From: an uncultured Clostridia bacterium
GTDB lineage: Bacteria > Bacillota > Clostridia > Oscillospirales > Acutalibacteraceae
Length of the DNA: 64,000 nucleotides
Assembly: GCA_937876375.1 (NCBI GenBank)
Contig: CALEHY010000002.1
Span: 62,001 to 126,000, forward strand
Direction of reading: 5' to 3'
A program made the position numbers and the translations under genes. Position 1 is the stretch's first letter. Each line of letters starts with the position of its first letter. Shown piece after piece: positions 55,874 to 64,000 of this stretch. The notes under the pieces were generated by a model. That model was not told the origin of the DNA, did no database searches, and worked only from the letters and a program-made list of their open reading frames with translations.

Positions 55874-57688
55874 TTAAACACCTCTATACTTTTCAGCTTG
55901 GAGATTGAACATATATGCGTATGCACCATTCTGTGCCATCAACTCATCATGTGAGCCCTCTTCAATAATTCGTCCATTTTCCATAACGATAATCCTATCA
56001 GCATTCACAGTAGTAGACAATCTGTGAGAGATGAACACAACAGTCTTGTTCTTTGCAGCCTCCATCATTGCTTGGTTAAGATTATATTCTGCCACAGGGT
56101 CAAGATTTGCCGATGGCTCATCAAGAATAATATATGGACAATTCTTGTAAAACGCTCTAGCGATAGCGACCTTTTGGCTCTCTCCACCGGACATCATTAT
56201 ACCATCATCATCAAATTCTCGAAGCAATAATGTATCTAGTCCATTATCTAGCTCCTTTGAAAATCCACTGTGATTAAGTGCCTTAAACGCTCTTTCATCA
56301 TCAACATTTTCATCAAGAGCGACATTCTCACCTAGGCTAGCTGCAAAGATTTGAAAATCCTGAAAAACAGCAGAAAATCTGTCACGATGGGAGTCAACAG
56401 TAACATCCCTAATATCTGTTCCGTCGACCATAATTGAGCCCTCTGTAGCGTCATACAGACGAAGCAAAAGGTTAGTCAATGTGGTCTTGCCAGCACCGTT
56501 ATATCCCACCAATGCAACCTTTTCATAAGGCTTTATAGTGAGGTTAATATCTTTTAGGGTAGGCTCGTCATTGCCTGGATATGTAAAGTACAAATCCTTG
56601 ATTTCAATAGGCTTTGGCTCACCTAAATCAGCTGTATTTTCGCCATCCAAAATCTTCTTGTCCCTAGACAAGAACTCACGATATTTTTCGATAAGTCTTG
56701 CCCTTTCAGAGAAGGTACGAATGACACCAACAGTCAAGAATGAAAACGAGGTTGCAATCTGGAATGCACCATTGAACGTTGCGACAAAATCGCCAGCACC
56801 AAGACTATGCTTTTCCAGTACACAGTAGCCCAAATAGAGTGGCAAGAGGAACATAAATCCAATAGCCTGCACTCCGCTTTCTTGCCAAAAATAGATAAAG
56901 TCAATCTTTCCAACATATTTGCGCTGATTGTTAATAACATCATCTGCAGCAGAATTATATCTCTTTAGCAGCAGAGGAAATACGTCGTTCATACGAATTT
57001 CCTTGCAATAATCTGGAAGATAGAAAATACGAGCGAAATAATCAGCCTTTCGGTGATACTTGTTATTCTCGATAGCACGCTTCGCTTGAAGCTCGCCTAT
57101 CATCTTGCTAATAGGGGTAAAGATAACAACAATACCAGCAACAATAAGCAGACAGATAGGGTCAATAGTAAAGATAATGGAGCATATTGTGATAAGTGAG
57201 ATAACCTCGCTAATATACCTTTGCACCATACCAAGAATACCAGTTATACCACCTGCTGATGACTCGATAACAAGTATAAAATTATTGTAGAAGTCCGGAT
57301 TATCATAGTTCTCCAAATCCAAATCTCTAGCCTTTTTGTACAGAATATCGGACAAGCCACGCTCAATCTTTTCCTTTTCAATAGCAAAGAAAAATTCGTG
57401 ATAAATCCAGTTCGTCACCTCTGTAACAATAAGAATTACAGCTATCAAAATAACAGCATTTACTATCTTTTTTGTATCGTCGCCATTAGCAATAACGTCA
57501 ATAACATATTTTACACCAAGGACAGAGATAATCCTTGTTGGGAGCATTCTGATAGCACCCCATAAGCATTCACCAAGAACAAGTAGCGGTGAAATCTTAA
57601 ACAACACACCTAAGAAATACATTATATTTGAAAAAATAGAATGCTTAAGTGGTGTACGAGGATCGTTTGCCTTTTGTTTTTTACTCAT
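55874..57688 (-). CDS. ABC exporter half-transporter, second subunit
   Basis: 604 residues: N-terminal six-helix membrane domain (about 20-310) and C-terminal ATPase with Walker A LVGYNGAGKTTLTN, Q-loop FSAVFQDFQIFA, signature MSGGESQKVAIARAF, Walker B YIILDEPSANLDP and the H-loop VFISHRLS. All catalytic residues look intact. It overlaps the partner subunit gene by eight bases, so the two likely form a heterodimeric exporter. Substrate unknown; mltG follows in the same transcript. No leader-peptide protease domain or precursor peptide gene was seen. Confidence 0.92.
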   Translation of the reverse strand: MSKKQKANDPRTPLKHSIFSNIMYFLGVLFKISPLLVLGECLWGAIRMLPTRIISVLGVKYVIDVIANGDDTKKIVNAVILIAVILIVTEVTNWIYHEFFFAIEKEKIERGLSDILYKKARDLDLENYDNPDFYNNFILVIESSAGGITGILGMVQRYISEVISLITICSIIFTIDPICLLIVAGIVVIFTPISKMIGELQAKRAIENNKYHRKADYFARIFYLPDYCKEIRMNDVFPLLLKRYNSAADDVINNQRKYVGKIDFIYFWQESGVQAIGFMFLLPLYLGYCVLEKHSLGAGDFVATFNGAFQIATSFSFLTVGVIRTFSERARLIEKYREFLSRDKKILDGENTADLGEPKPIEIKDLYFTYPGNDEPTLKDINLTIKPYEKVALVGYNGAGKTTLTNLLLRLYDATEGSIMVDGTDIRDVTVDSHRDRFSAVFQDFQIFAASLGENVALDENVDDERAFKALNHSGFSKELDNGLDTLLLREFDDDGIMMSGGESQKVAIARAFYKNCPYIILDEPSANLDPVAEYNLNQAMMEAAKNKTVVFISHRLSTTVNADRIIVMENGRIIEEGSHDELMAQNGAYAYMFNLQAEKYRGV

Positions 57689-59516
57689 TTTGGTCTACCT
57701 CCTCTCCCTTGTAGGAGCTAGCCTGTAATGTAAACATATGGGCATACTCACCATTCTTTGCCATAAGCTCGGCATGACTACCACTCTCTAGGACAGTACC
57801 ATTACCAAGCGCAAAAACATTATCACTAAGCACAGCTGATGACAGTCTGTGTGAAATATAGATAACGGTTTTATTCTCCGTTGCTTTAACAAGGTTTTCG
57901 TACATTTTGTACTCTGCGATAGGGTCAAGTGCTGATGATGGCTCATCGAGAATAGCTATATCAAACTGTTTTGCAAACATTCGAGCAACTGCAGTTTTCT
58001 GTGTTTCGCCACCAGATAGACCAGCACCCTTGTCGTCAAATTCTCTAGTAAGAACAGTATCTGCACCATCTGGCAAAGTGCTAATTTTTGACCAAGCACC
58101 ACTCTGCTTTAGTGCCTTTTCAGCAAATTTCTTTTCATCATCAGTACACTCGTGACAGATGACATTCTCATTGACTGACAGAGCAAAGGTCTTATAATCC
58201 TGGAACACAGTTGCAAATCTTCTGCGAAGAGAATCAAGGTCATACTCCTTGATATTAACGCCATTGTACAGAATTTCACCATCAGTAACGTCATAAAAAC
58301 GTAGCAGAAGCTTTACTAAAGTAGTTTTTCCAGCACCGTTGACACCAACGAGCGCAATAGTCTCACCCTTGTTTATCTTAAGATTAACATTTTGTAGTGA
58401 ATACTTCTTTGCACTAGGATACATAAAGCTAACATTTTTAAACTCTATACTATCAAATTCATCAGCTATTCTTTCACCAGACACAACCTTTGGCTCATAG
58501 TCAAAGAAATCACGCAAATTCTGAAAATATAATGCAAGATTTGACAGTTCTGCAAGGCTGTTAGCGATAGTCATTGTTGACGAACGAATAGAATTAATCG
58601 ATGACAAAACAACGCTAAAGCCAGAGATATTCAATCCACTATCATTTATAAACTGATATGAGGCATAAGAATATGTACCAACGATAGGAATAATCTCACC
58701 AAAGAATGATGCAACAATACTACATAGGAACATACGCATACCATACTGCTTGATGATAGCAATATTTCTCTTTACAGCAGTATCAAAGCGATTGAACATA
58801 ACGCCAAAGATATTGGACGTACGGATATCCTTTGAATAATCCTTTAGGAACACTGTACGCTGGGTGTATGCCTTAATTCTGTTGTTTGTAGTCATCTCCA
58901 AGTCACGCTTGTAAAACAGTTTGCTCTTGTAAATCTCAACGACGAATACTAGCAAAACTGGTAATAGGAATATGAGATACATTGGGTTGATTGTCGCAAC
59001 AACTCCAACGACAAGTAAAAACGATATAACAGCACCCAAGACATTAGCGAGCGACATACAAAATGCCATAAAATAGCCATTTGTCAGTAGCTCTGTCGCT
59101 CTCTTGTACGAATCATAAAAGGCTGGATCCTCATAACACTGAACGTCCACCTTGGCAGCCTTTTTGAATATCATATTATTGACAGCCTTGTATATCTTCT
59201 TGTGTCCAACAAGGTGCACATAGTCGCACGACACCTGTATAACCTCGTTAACAAGTGCTATACCAAGAAATATAAGCAGCATTTTTACAAAATACTGGAA
59301 TGTACAATTACCCTCTATCAAATTAAGCAATATCTTTAGAAACAGAACGCCTTGAATAAAGTTAACAAATACAGAATAGCCAACCATTTCGATAATTGCC
59401 GCAATAAGAATACCCTTGTCAGCCTTGAACAGCACCTTTACGCCATAGAGCAAGTTCTTCATAACCGGCACCTTAATATCATCGTGACGAGGCACCCATG
59501 TACGACGAGGTGGCAT
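57681..59516 (-). CDS. ABC exporter half-transporter, first subunit
   Basis: 611 residues with the same layout as its partner: membrane domain about 30-330, ATPase with Walker A LVGVNGAGKTTLVK, FATVFQDYKTFA, signature LSGGETQKTAVARMF, Walker B IAILDEPSSALDP and IYISHRLSS. The N-terminus MPPRRTWVPRHDDIK is basic; the start is supported by AAAGGAG seven bases upstream. It is preceded by a strong promoter. The two subunits differ enough in sequence to be an old gene pair rather than a recent duplication. Confidence 0.92.
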   Translation of the reverse strand: MPPRRTWVPRHDDIKVPVMKNLLYGVKVLFKADKGILIAAIIEMVGYSVFVNFIQGVLFLKILLNLIEGNCTFQYFVKMLLIFLGIALVNEVIQVSCDYVHLVGHKKIYKAVNNMIFKKAAKVDVQCYEDPAFYDSYKRATELLTNGYFMAFCMSLANVLGAVISFLLVVGVVATINPMYLIFLLPVLLVFVVEIYKSKLFYKRDLEMTTNNRIKAYTQRTVFLKDYSKDIRTSNIFGVMFNRFDTAVKRNIAIIKQYGMRMFLCSIVASFFGEIIPIVGTYSYASYQFINDSGLNISGFSVVLSSINSIRSSTMTIANSLAELSNLALYFQNLRDFFDYEPKVVSGERIADEFDSIEFKNVSFMYPSAKKYSLQNVNLKINKGETIALVGVNGAGKTTLVKLLLRFYDVTDGEILYNGVNIKEYDLDSLRRRFATVFQDYKTFALSVNENVICHECTDDEKKFAEKALKQSGAWSKISTLPDGADTVLTREFDDKGAGLSGGETQKTAVARMFAKQFDIAILDEPSSALDPIAEYKMYENLVKATENKTVIYISHRLSSAVLSDNVFALGNGTVLESGSHAELMAKNGEYAHMFTLQASSYKGEEVDQNE

Positions 59517-59553
59517 ATGACCACTCCTTTCTAACGAATTTCACTAATAAAGC

Positions 59554-59582
59554 ATTATACAAAAATAATATTAATTTATCAA
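59554..59582 (-). promoter_or_regulatory. Promoter of the ABC exporter-mltG operon
   Basis: Minus-strand TTGATA, a 17-base spacer and TATAAT, 38 bases before the first exporter gene and directly after the preceding terminator. Confidence 0.75.
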
Positions 59583-59587
59583 GTAAA

Positions 59588-59619
59588 AAAAGGATAATGG
59601 AAACATCCATTACCCTTTT
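59588..59619 (-). terminator. Terminator of the 2-hydroxyacyl-CoA dehydratase operon
   Basis: Stem AGGATAATGG/CCATTACCCT with one A-C mismatch and a 6-base loop, flanked by A and T runs that extend the pairing; TTTTTTACTT follows on the minus strand. Confidence 0.75.
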
Positions 59620-59627
59620 ACAATTAA

Positions 59628-59792
59628 CTATAACTTTTTGTCCTTTTTTAGATTGTCGTAATGTGGCTGAAGCTTGTCATAAATGAAGCGTACAAGCTTC
59701 ATATCAAGGTTGAACCAATAAACAACAAATGTCAAAGCAAACAACGCAACTAGCACGATGAGTACTATGCCAAGAATTTTCAAAAACAACAT
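59628..59792 (-). CDS. 54-residue single-helix membrane protein
   Basis: A small gene ending the dehydratase operon. It encodes MLFLKILGIVLIVLVALFAL at the start (one membrane helix, about residues 5-27), followed by a basic, aromatic tail ending KKDKKL. Support: RBS AGAGGTGATATT ahead of the ATG, position 11 bases after the activase gene, and a terminator just after the stop. The tail with several Lys would face the cytoplasm if the N-terminus is outside, or the reverse. I do not recognise a family. It could tether or stabilise the dehydratase system, which is a guess. Confidence 0.7.
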   Translation of the reverse strand: MLFLKILGIVLIVLVALFALTFVVYWFNLDMKLVRFIYDKLQPHYDNLKKDKKL

Positions 59793-59803
59793 AATATCAC
59801 CTC

Positions 59804-60601
59804 TTAAGCCTGTGCTAGACCCTTTTGTCTTGCATACTCTGCTGCACCAAGTGCACCCATAAGCTGTGGGTCAGTAGCAAGGTCAACAACTGTAATCTTT
59901 AGCACCTTTTCAATAGCTTTCTTAAGACCATCGTTCTTTGCACAGCCACCAGTAAGTGTAATGCTGTCAGTAGCGCCAGCCTTCTTTGCCATAACGAAGC
60001 ATCTCTTTGCAACAGCAAGCTGAATACCAGCAGCGATTTCGTCCATAGGCTTGCCCTCACCAACAAGTGAAATAACCTCTGATTCTGCAAATACTGTGCA
60101 CTGAGCTGTAATAGGAATAGTATTCTTTGCATTAAGGCTAAGCTTTGAGAACTCTGGTAGTGTCATCTCAAAAGCATTTGCCATAGCCTCATAGAATCTA
60201 CCCGTACCAGCAGCACACTTGTCATTCATAGCAAAGTTCTTAACAGTACCATCAGTATCGATAGCAATACCCTTAACATCCTGACCACCGATATCAATGA
60301 TAGCCTTTACAGCTGGGTTAGTAACATGTACACCCATAGCGTGACAGCTAATCTCTGATATATTCTCATCAGCGAATGGCACCTTGTTTCTACCATATCC
60401 AGTACCGATAAGGTAAGTCAAATCCTTTGCGCTAGATAGATCTGCAACTTGTGCGATAGCGTCGTCAAGCGCAATCTCTGCTGACTGAACTGGGTTAATC
60501 TTTGATCTATTTGTAACGTTGGCAACAATCTTGCCATTTTCGTCCAAAATAACACATTTTGTGTAGGTTGAACCTACATCACATCCACCAAAATATTTCA
60601 T
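59804..60601 (-). CDS. hgdC: 2-hydroxyacyl-CoA dehydratase activase (HgdC-like)
   Basis: ATP-dependent archerase that passes a high-energy electron to the dehydratase. About 265 residues of the BadF/BcrA/HgdC ATPase family: GGCDVGSTYTKCVILD (phosphate-1), IDIGGQDVKGIAID, NDKCAAGTGRF and ITAQCTVFAESEVI, whose two Cys bind the shared [4Fe-4S] cluster of the homodimer, and LTGGCAKNDGL. The frame extends six codons upstream, but the start at 60601 follows AAAGGAGATATTT. It lies 11 bases after the large subunit gene. Specificity (2-hydroxyglutaryl, lactoyl, phenyllactyl) is not readable. Confidence 0.92.
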   Translation of the reverse strand: MKYFGGCDVGSTYTKCVILDENGKIVANVTNRSKINPVQSAEIALDDAIAQVADLSSAKDLTYLIGTGYGRNKVPFADENISEISCHAMGVHVTNPAVKAIIDIGGQDVKGIAIDTDGTVKNFAMNDKCAAGTGRFYEAMANAFEMTLPEFSKLSLNAKNTIPITAQCTVFAESEVISLVGEGKPMDEIAAGIQLAVAKRCFVMAKKAGATDSITLTGGCAKNDGLKKAIEKVLKITVVDLATDPQLMGALGAAEYARQKGLAQA

Positions 60602-60612
60602 AAATATCTCCT

Positions 60613-62175
60613 TTACCAAGCTAATGTATCATCAAAATCAACGAGTGTTGGATCAACTGGCTCCTCTTGGAGAACAGTGGTCATATACTTGTTGATATGC
60701 TCTCTCATATCACGACGAGAAATTGTACGTGGGTCCATAAGGTCTTGAGGCACCCAAATAAAGTTAATACCTCTTTCTCTAGCCTGGTCATCAAAAATAC
60801 CATTTAGACCATCCATACCCTTGCATGAAATCTGGTCGTACATAATAACTGTATCAGCATCAAATTCCTCAACAATACGCCATAGCTCATCAACAACATT
60901 CTCATATCCACCCTTGGTATGCTTACGCATTGTGGTACGCTGTAATGTCTTTGCAAATGTGGTGAGAGCAGCGTCCTTGTCCTCGGTATCATACTTGATA
61001 TAGGAAATCATAGTCTCCATATCCATAACAACATTGATACCCCAACAATTCTCTAGCCAGTTAGCAAGGCTGGTATAGTAGTTTGCAGGGCAAGACCATA
61101 CAATAGCTCTGTGACGCATTTCCTTTGAGCACATAGTCTTGGTCTCGTAGCCCTTCATCATTAGCTTGTTAACCTTTTTGTCTATCTTCAAAAATCTCTT
61201 GTCCATACCACCAGAAATATGGAAATAGAACAAACGATATAGCCAAAATGTTGCACCAGTCATCTGTGGGTAAGCAGTTTTGTTAACCTCCCACTTTTGA
61301 ATTTCGTAGTCAAGTTGCTTGTTATATTCCTTCATAGCAGCAAAGAATGTGTCCCAGTTAAACTGAACACCCATCTGCTCCTCAATGAACTTGATACACT
61401 CCTTAACCTCTGCAAGAGCGTACTCCTGTGCCTCCTCCTCATTATAACGAAGAGGAACATTGATAACATGAGTAGGAATATTAAATCTACGGTCGATATA
61501 TGCAGAGTTCATAATAGAGCCATCACAAGGCATATTACAAGTAACAGAGCATTTACCTACAAGTGGGTAATCATCATTGATAGCAACACCGGCCTCTGCA
61601 GATGGCAAAGGACAAACGTCAGCAGGCACACCATAGCTCTCTGTAATATCGAGATATGGTGGAGTAATATTCTGATCTACCATAGAGGTCAAGAATATAG
61701 GAATAGTAGTAACATGATTATCCTTTAGACCTGGGAAACCAGCCATAATCTCTGATGAAAAAATCTCATCAACATTGACTGTCTTGTCAGCCATCTTTGG
61801 ATTCTTATGAAAATGCTTATCGTTAGCCAATAGATAATTAATCATATCAGTAGTTGGCTTAACAAGTCCGTTCATATGTAGGTGTGTAATCCTAAGCTGT
61901 GGACCACGAAGACCCTCTGTATGACGGTCTACCCAAGCTGGAGCTGATAGATAGCTAGCCATCCAACGATAGCTCCAAATACCCTTTACAGTGGATACTG
62001 GTGCCTTAAGCGCCATCTTGATAATATCCTTCCATGTAATGAGCCATCTGTAGTAATCATAGAGGGTATCAGCTATGCCACGCCATTCTCTATGCTTTAG
62101 AACACCAGTTTTGTCCTTATGCAAATCACCAAGATTGCTAGGCTGATTACGCCATAAATTCTTTAGCTTTGACAT
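60613..62175 (-). CDS. 2-hydroxyacyl-CoA dehydratase family, larger subunit
   Basis: 520 residues, HgdA/B family, longer than the usual 380-480, mainly by a N-terminal extension (about residues 1-110). Cysteines likely to bind an iron-sulfur cluster are seen in GVPADVCPLPSAEAGV, GKCSVTCNMPCDGS, AIVWSCPANYYTSL and MYDQISCKGMDG. The enzyme removes water from an (R)-2-hydroxyacyl-CoA by a ketyl-radical route. It overlaps the smaller subunit gene (TAATG). No CoA-transferase gene is in the operon, so the substrate CoA ester must be made elsewhere. Confidence 0.85.
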   Translation of the reverse strand: MSKLKNLWRNQPSNLGDLHKDKTGVLKHREWRGIADTLYDYYRWLITWKDIIKMALKAPVSTVKGIWSYRWMASYLSAPAWVDRHTEGLRGPQLRITHLHMNGLVKPTTDMINYLLANDKHFHKNPKMADKTVNVDEIFSSEIMAGFPGLKDNHVTTIPIFLTSMVDQNITPPYLDITESYGVPADVCPLPSAEAGVAINDDYPLVGKCSVTCNMPCDGSIMNSAYIDRRFNIPTHVINVPLRYNEEEAQEYALAEVKECIKFIEEQMGVQFNWDTFFAAMKEYNKQLDYEIQKWEVNKTAYPQMTGATFWLYRLFYFHISGGMDKRFLKIDKKVNKLMMKGYETKTMCSKEMRHRAIVWSCPANYYTSLANWLENCWGINVVMDMETMISYIKYDTEDKDAALTTFAKTLQRTTMRKHTKGGYENVVDELWRIVEEFDADTVIMYDQISCKGMDGLNGIFDDQARERGINFIWVPQDLMDPRTISRRDMREHINKYMTTVLQEEPVDPTLVDFDDTLAW

Positions 62176-63365
62176 TACTTGCCCTCCTTCTGTATTCTCT
62201 TTATCTCAAGGCTTTCAACAAAGGCTTGAATTCTTGTTCGTAGCTGACCAGATGCATTAGCAGTGTACTGACGGTCAACACAAACAGATGGGATACCATA
62301 ATCCTCTGTGATAATATGAGATGCAAGTGCTCTCTCATATCCCCAATACTCACAGAACTTAAGCTGTTCGTACACAACGCCCTCGGCATTGTATTCCTCA
62401 CAGAGCTGTTTAACATATTCTTTACGGTTATGCACCTTGTCCTGACTCATATATCTAGGGCACTGGCTAGTCTTCATATAGTGAAGAATAATCTGCTCTA
62501 GCACGTCGCCATCATCAGTTAGGTGAATCTCCTCCCTACCAGGTAGAGAGCCAAAGCAATATCTATCAGCAACAACAAGAGCGCCAGAATCCTCAAACAG
62601 CTTAGTAAAATCTGGGTCATCAAGCTCTGAGCCAACAACAACAATTCTTGCTCTAAAGTTCTTCTTCGCATCTGGCTCACGAGTCTTTAGCTCCTCTGCT
62701 GTCTCTCTCAATTTGTCGATAATGAGATACTTTGGACAAACATAGGACACAAGATTGATAACATGGAACTCATATCCAGTGATACGAGGATTCTCCTCTT
62801 TTCTGTACTCACCAATCTCTGTGATAAGACGGCATACCTCATTATGCTCCTCAACAGCCTTGCGCATAGCGTCCTCTGACACGTCGATACCATAAATATC
62901 CTTAATCTTGTCGAGTAGCTTAATCTGTAGCTGTTGCTTATAATGCTTGATTGTGTGAGGCATAATCTTGAATGGAATATCTGCGATTGACACGAAGAAA
63001 TCCTTATTGTCAACAAGATTGAGAAGCTCAAAATGCTCATACGCTCTGTTCATCTCTGAACAAGACTCTGAGCCAATAAGAGCGTTCAAAAACTGATATC
63101 CACCCTCAATACCACGCTCAACAAGAGCCTTTGAATAGCCACATAGATAAGAGCTCATATAATATGTAGCGATATCCATAGAGCCAGTTCGTGGAGCACG
63201 AAGTCTGGTGGAGAAACAGCCATCAAGATTTAGCAAAACCTCTGGAATATGATAGCAAGTGTATGCAAGACATATTTTGCCATCATTCTTTGCCTGTTGT
63301 ACTAGCTCGTTATTTGCCTCTTGGAGCAAATTTTCGAATTCGTACATGTACTTTAAATCTTTCAT
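62175..63365 (-). CDS. 2-hydroxyacyl-CoA dehydratase family, smaller subunit
   Basis: 396 residues of the same family. Seen: KICLAYTCYHIPEVLLNLDGCFSTR near residue 28, IGSESCSEMNRAYEH, ARIVVVGSELDDPDF, and DRYCFGSLPGREE with likely cluster cysteines. RBS AAGGTGATTTT before ATG. It is the first gene of the operon: smaller subunit, larger subunit, activase, small membrane protein. A benzoyl-CoA reductase-like function is an alternative because the families overlap. Confidence 0.85.
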   Translation of the reverse strand: MKDLKYMYEFENLLQEANNELVQQAKNDGKICLAYTCYHIPEVLLNLDGCFSTRLRAPRTGSMDIATYYMSSYLCGYSKALVERGIEGGYQFLNALIGSESCSEMNRAYEHFELLNLVDNKDFFVSIADIPFKIMPHTIKHYKQQLQIKLLDKIKDIYGIDVSEDAMRKAVEEHNEVCRLITEIGEYRKEENPRITGYEFHVINLVSYVCPKYLIIDKLRETAEELKTREPDAKKNFRARIVVVGSELDDPDFTKLFEDSGALVVADRYCFGSLPGREEIHLTDDGDVLEQIILHYMKTSQCPRYMSQDKVHNRKEYVKQLCEEYNAEGVVYEQLKFCEYWGYERALASHIITEDYGIPSVCVDRQYTANASGQLRTRIQAFVESLEIKRIQKEGK

Positions 63366-63381
63366 AAAATCACCTTAAATA

Positions 63382-63396
63382 TTGTGACAAACACAA
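63382..63396. promoter_or_regulatory. Candidate operator in the dehydratase operon leader
   Basis: Inverted repeat TTGTG-5-CACAA between promoter and ribosome site. It resembles the half-sites of Rex operators (TTGTG...CACAA), but the spacing is three bases shorter than usual, so the regulator is uncertain. Confidence 0.4.
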
Positions 63397-63427
63397 AAGT
63401 TATCCATATTTATAAACTAACACATAA

Positions 63428-63456
63428 ATTATACCAAATCATATATAATTTTACAA
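63428..63456 (-). promoter_or_regulatory. Promoter of the 2-hydroxyacyl-CoA dehydratase operon
   Basis: Minus-strand TTGTAA, a 17-base spacer and TATAAT, about 60 bases ahead of the first subunit gene. Confidence 0.65.
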
Positions 63457-63489
63457 GAACAAATATTTTTCGCATTTTCAACAAAAACA

Positions 63490-63517
63490 TTGATTTTGTA
63501 CAAATATATGATAGAAT
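63490..63517 (+). promoter_or_regulatory. Promoter of the alpha/beta hydrolase gene
   Basis: TTGATT, a 16-base spacer and TAGAAT on the + strand, 17 bases before the start codon. Divergent from the dehydratase promoter. Confidence 0.5.
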
Positions 63518-63534
63518 GATTTTGAGGTGATAAT

Positions 63535-64000
63535 ATGTTTATCGAAGCAAATGGAATCAAGCTACATTACGAAAAATCTGGTACAGGTCCAGCAATCATT
63601 ATGTCTCACTGCAACAGTATGAGCAGCAAAATATTTAGAAAGGCTGTAAAGATACTAAAGGACAAATTCACAGTGTATACAGTCGACAGTCGTGACCACG
63701 GAAAAAGTAGCAAGGTAAAGGAGCTACACTACGAGGATATGGCAGAGGATATGTACCAATTCATCACCAAGCTGGAGATAGAAAAGCCTATTTTTTATGG
63801 TTTTAGTGATGGTGGAATAATTGGTATTCTACTTGCAAGCGAACACCCAGATTTGCTATCAAAGCTGGTCATCAGTGGCGCTAGTCTAAACCCAGATAGC
63901 ACAAAGGAATTGCCAATGAAATTCTTCAAATTCTGGAGTCATATTGACCGTAGCGACAAAATGCAAATTATGATGAGAGAGCCTAATATTACCGATGAGA
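63535..64000 (+). CDS. Alpha/beta hydrolase, C-terminal part beyond window
   Basis: The first 155 residues of an alpha/beta-hydrolase fold. Seen: MFIEANGIKLHYEKSGTGP, oxyanion-region IIMSHCNSMSS (usual HGxxxS becomes HCNSMS), VDSRDHGKSS, and nucleophile elbow YGFSDGGIIGIL with Ser in GxSxGG. Such enzymes include esterases and menaquinone MenH-like proteins; the substrate is unknown. RBS GAGGTGA precedes the ATG. Divergent from the 2-hydroxyacyl-CoA dehydratase operon, which may or may not be functionally related. The catalytic Asp and His lie outside the window. Confidence 0.88.
   Translation, partial: MFIEANGIKLHYEKSGTGPAIIMSHCNSMSSKIFRKAVKILKDKFTVYTVDSRDHGKSSKVKELHYEDMAEDMYQFITKLEIEKPIFYGFSDGGIIGILLASEHPDLLSKLVISGASLNPDSTKELPMKFFKFWSHIDRSDKMQIMMREPNITDE

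Noticed and set aside
55874..59516. Bacteriocin or RiPP export system
   Set aside because: The ABC pair has no peptidase domain, and no precursor peptide, modification enzyme or immunity gene is near.
63382..63396. Rex operator in the dehydratase leader
   Set aside because: Half-sites TTGTG and CACAA are present but separated by 5 rather than 8 bases, so it is listed only as an unspecified operator.

Overview
The window looks like chromosome from a low-to-moderate GC anaerobic Firmicute of class Clostridia, most likely near the Oscillospiraceae/Ruminococcaceae. Evidence: a PolC-type replicase in the pyrH-frr-uppS-cdsA-dxr-rseP-ispG-polC block, the tepA-ftsK/spoIIIE and spoVB-mazG-hup-rqcP neighbourhoods, a Rex redox repressor, ackA and ldh fermentation genes, a 2-hydroxyacyl-CoA dehydratase operon, HemZ, and a secreted BspA-type leucine-rich-repeat protein with 'GHDY...CxxC' repeats. 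Genes are densely packed with many TAATG/ATGA overlaps. Only four genes lie on the + strand: tmcAL, the femX-alr pair, and a partial hydrolase at the right end.

Layout, left to right. 1-3.8 kb: 3' part missing ftsK/spoIIIE, a degenerate UppP-like membrane protein, tepA. 3.9-8.7 kb: ldh, apt, HIT protein, alaS, and a PC4-like ssDNA-binding protein. 8.8-11.2 kb: ackA divergent from tmcAL (acetate-dependent tRNA modification). 11.3-22.6 kb: eight co-oriented genes reading acnA-icd-rex-hypothetical-lacZ-comEC-holA-rnmV from a promoter ahead of acnA. 22.7-25.6 kb: an autoregulated TetR gene divergent from a FemX-like/alanine-racemase-like operon. 25.6-29.7 kb: spoVB-mazG-hup-rqcP with two unknown genes. 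29.8-41.4 kb: hisZG-D-B-A-I-E followed without pause by recJ-rel-dtd-MBL hydrolase-hemZ. 41.4-51.5 kb: the pyrH-to-polC block. 51.6-59.5 kb: a secreted repeat protein, mltG, and a two-gene ABC exporter. 59.6-63.4 kb: the 2-hydroxyacyl-CoA dehydratase operon with a 54-residue membrane protein missed by size cut-offs. 63.5 kb to the end: the start of an alpha/beta hydrolase.

Metabolically the region supports fermentation of sugars (including lactose) to lactate and acetate, an oxidative half TCA path to 2-oxoglutarate, amino-acid or 2-hydroxy-acid reduction through radical dehydratase chemistry, histidine and isoprenoid synthesis, and envelope building. No tRNA, rRNA, CRISPR array, insertion sequence or prophage was seen.

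The most striking items are departures from family norms: a PolC at the standard locus with its 3'-5' exonuclease domain cleanly absent but an intact-looking PHP domain; a HisZ-HisG fusion; a UppP homologue without its catalytic Glu and Arg; a ComEC without metal ligands in its C-terminal domain; and an alanine-racemase-like protein with changed specificity positions cotranscribed with a FemX-like ligase. Several intergenic terminators sit directly against the next gene's ribosome binding site, which suggests partial termination inside operons. I found no evidence for a wholly new defence or mobile system.
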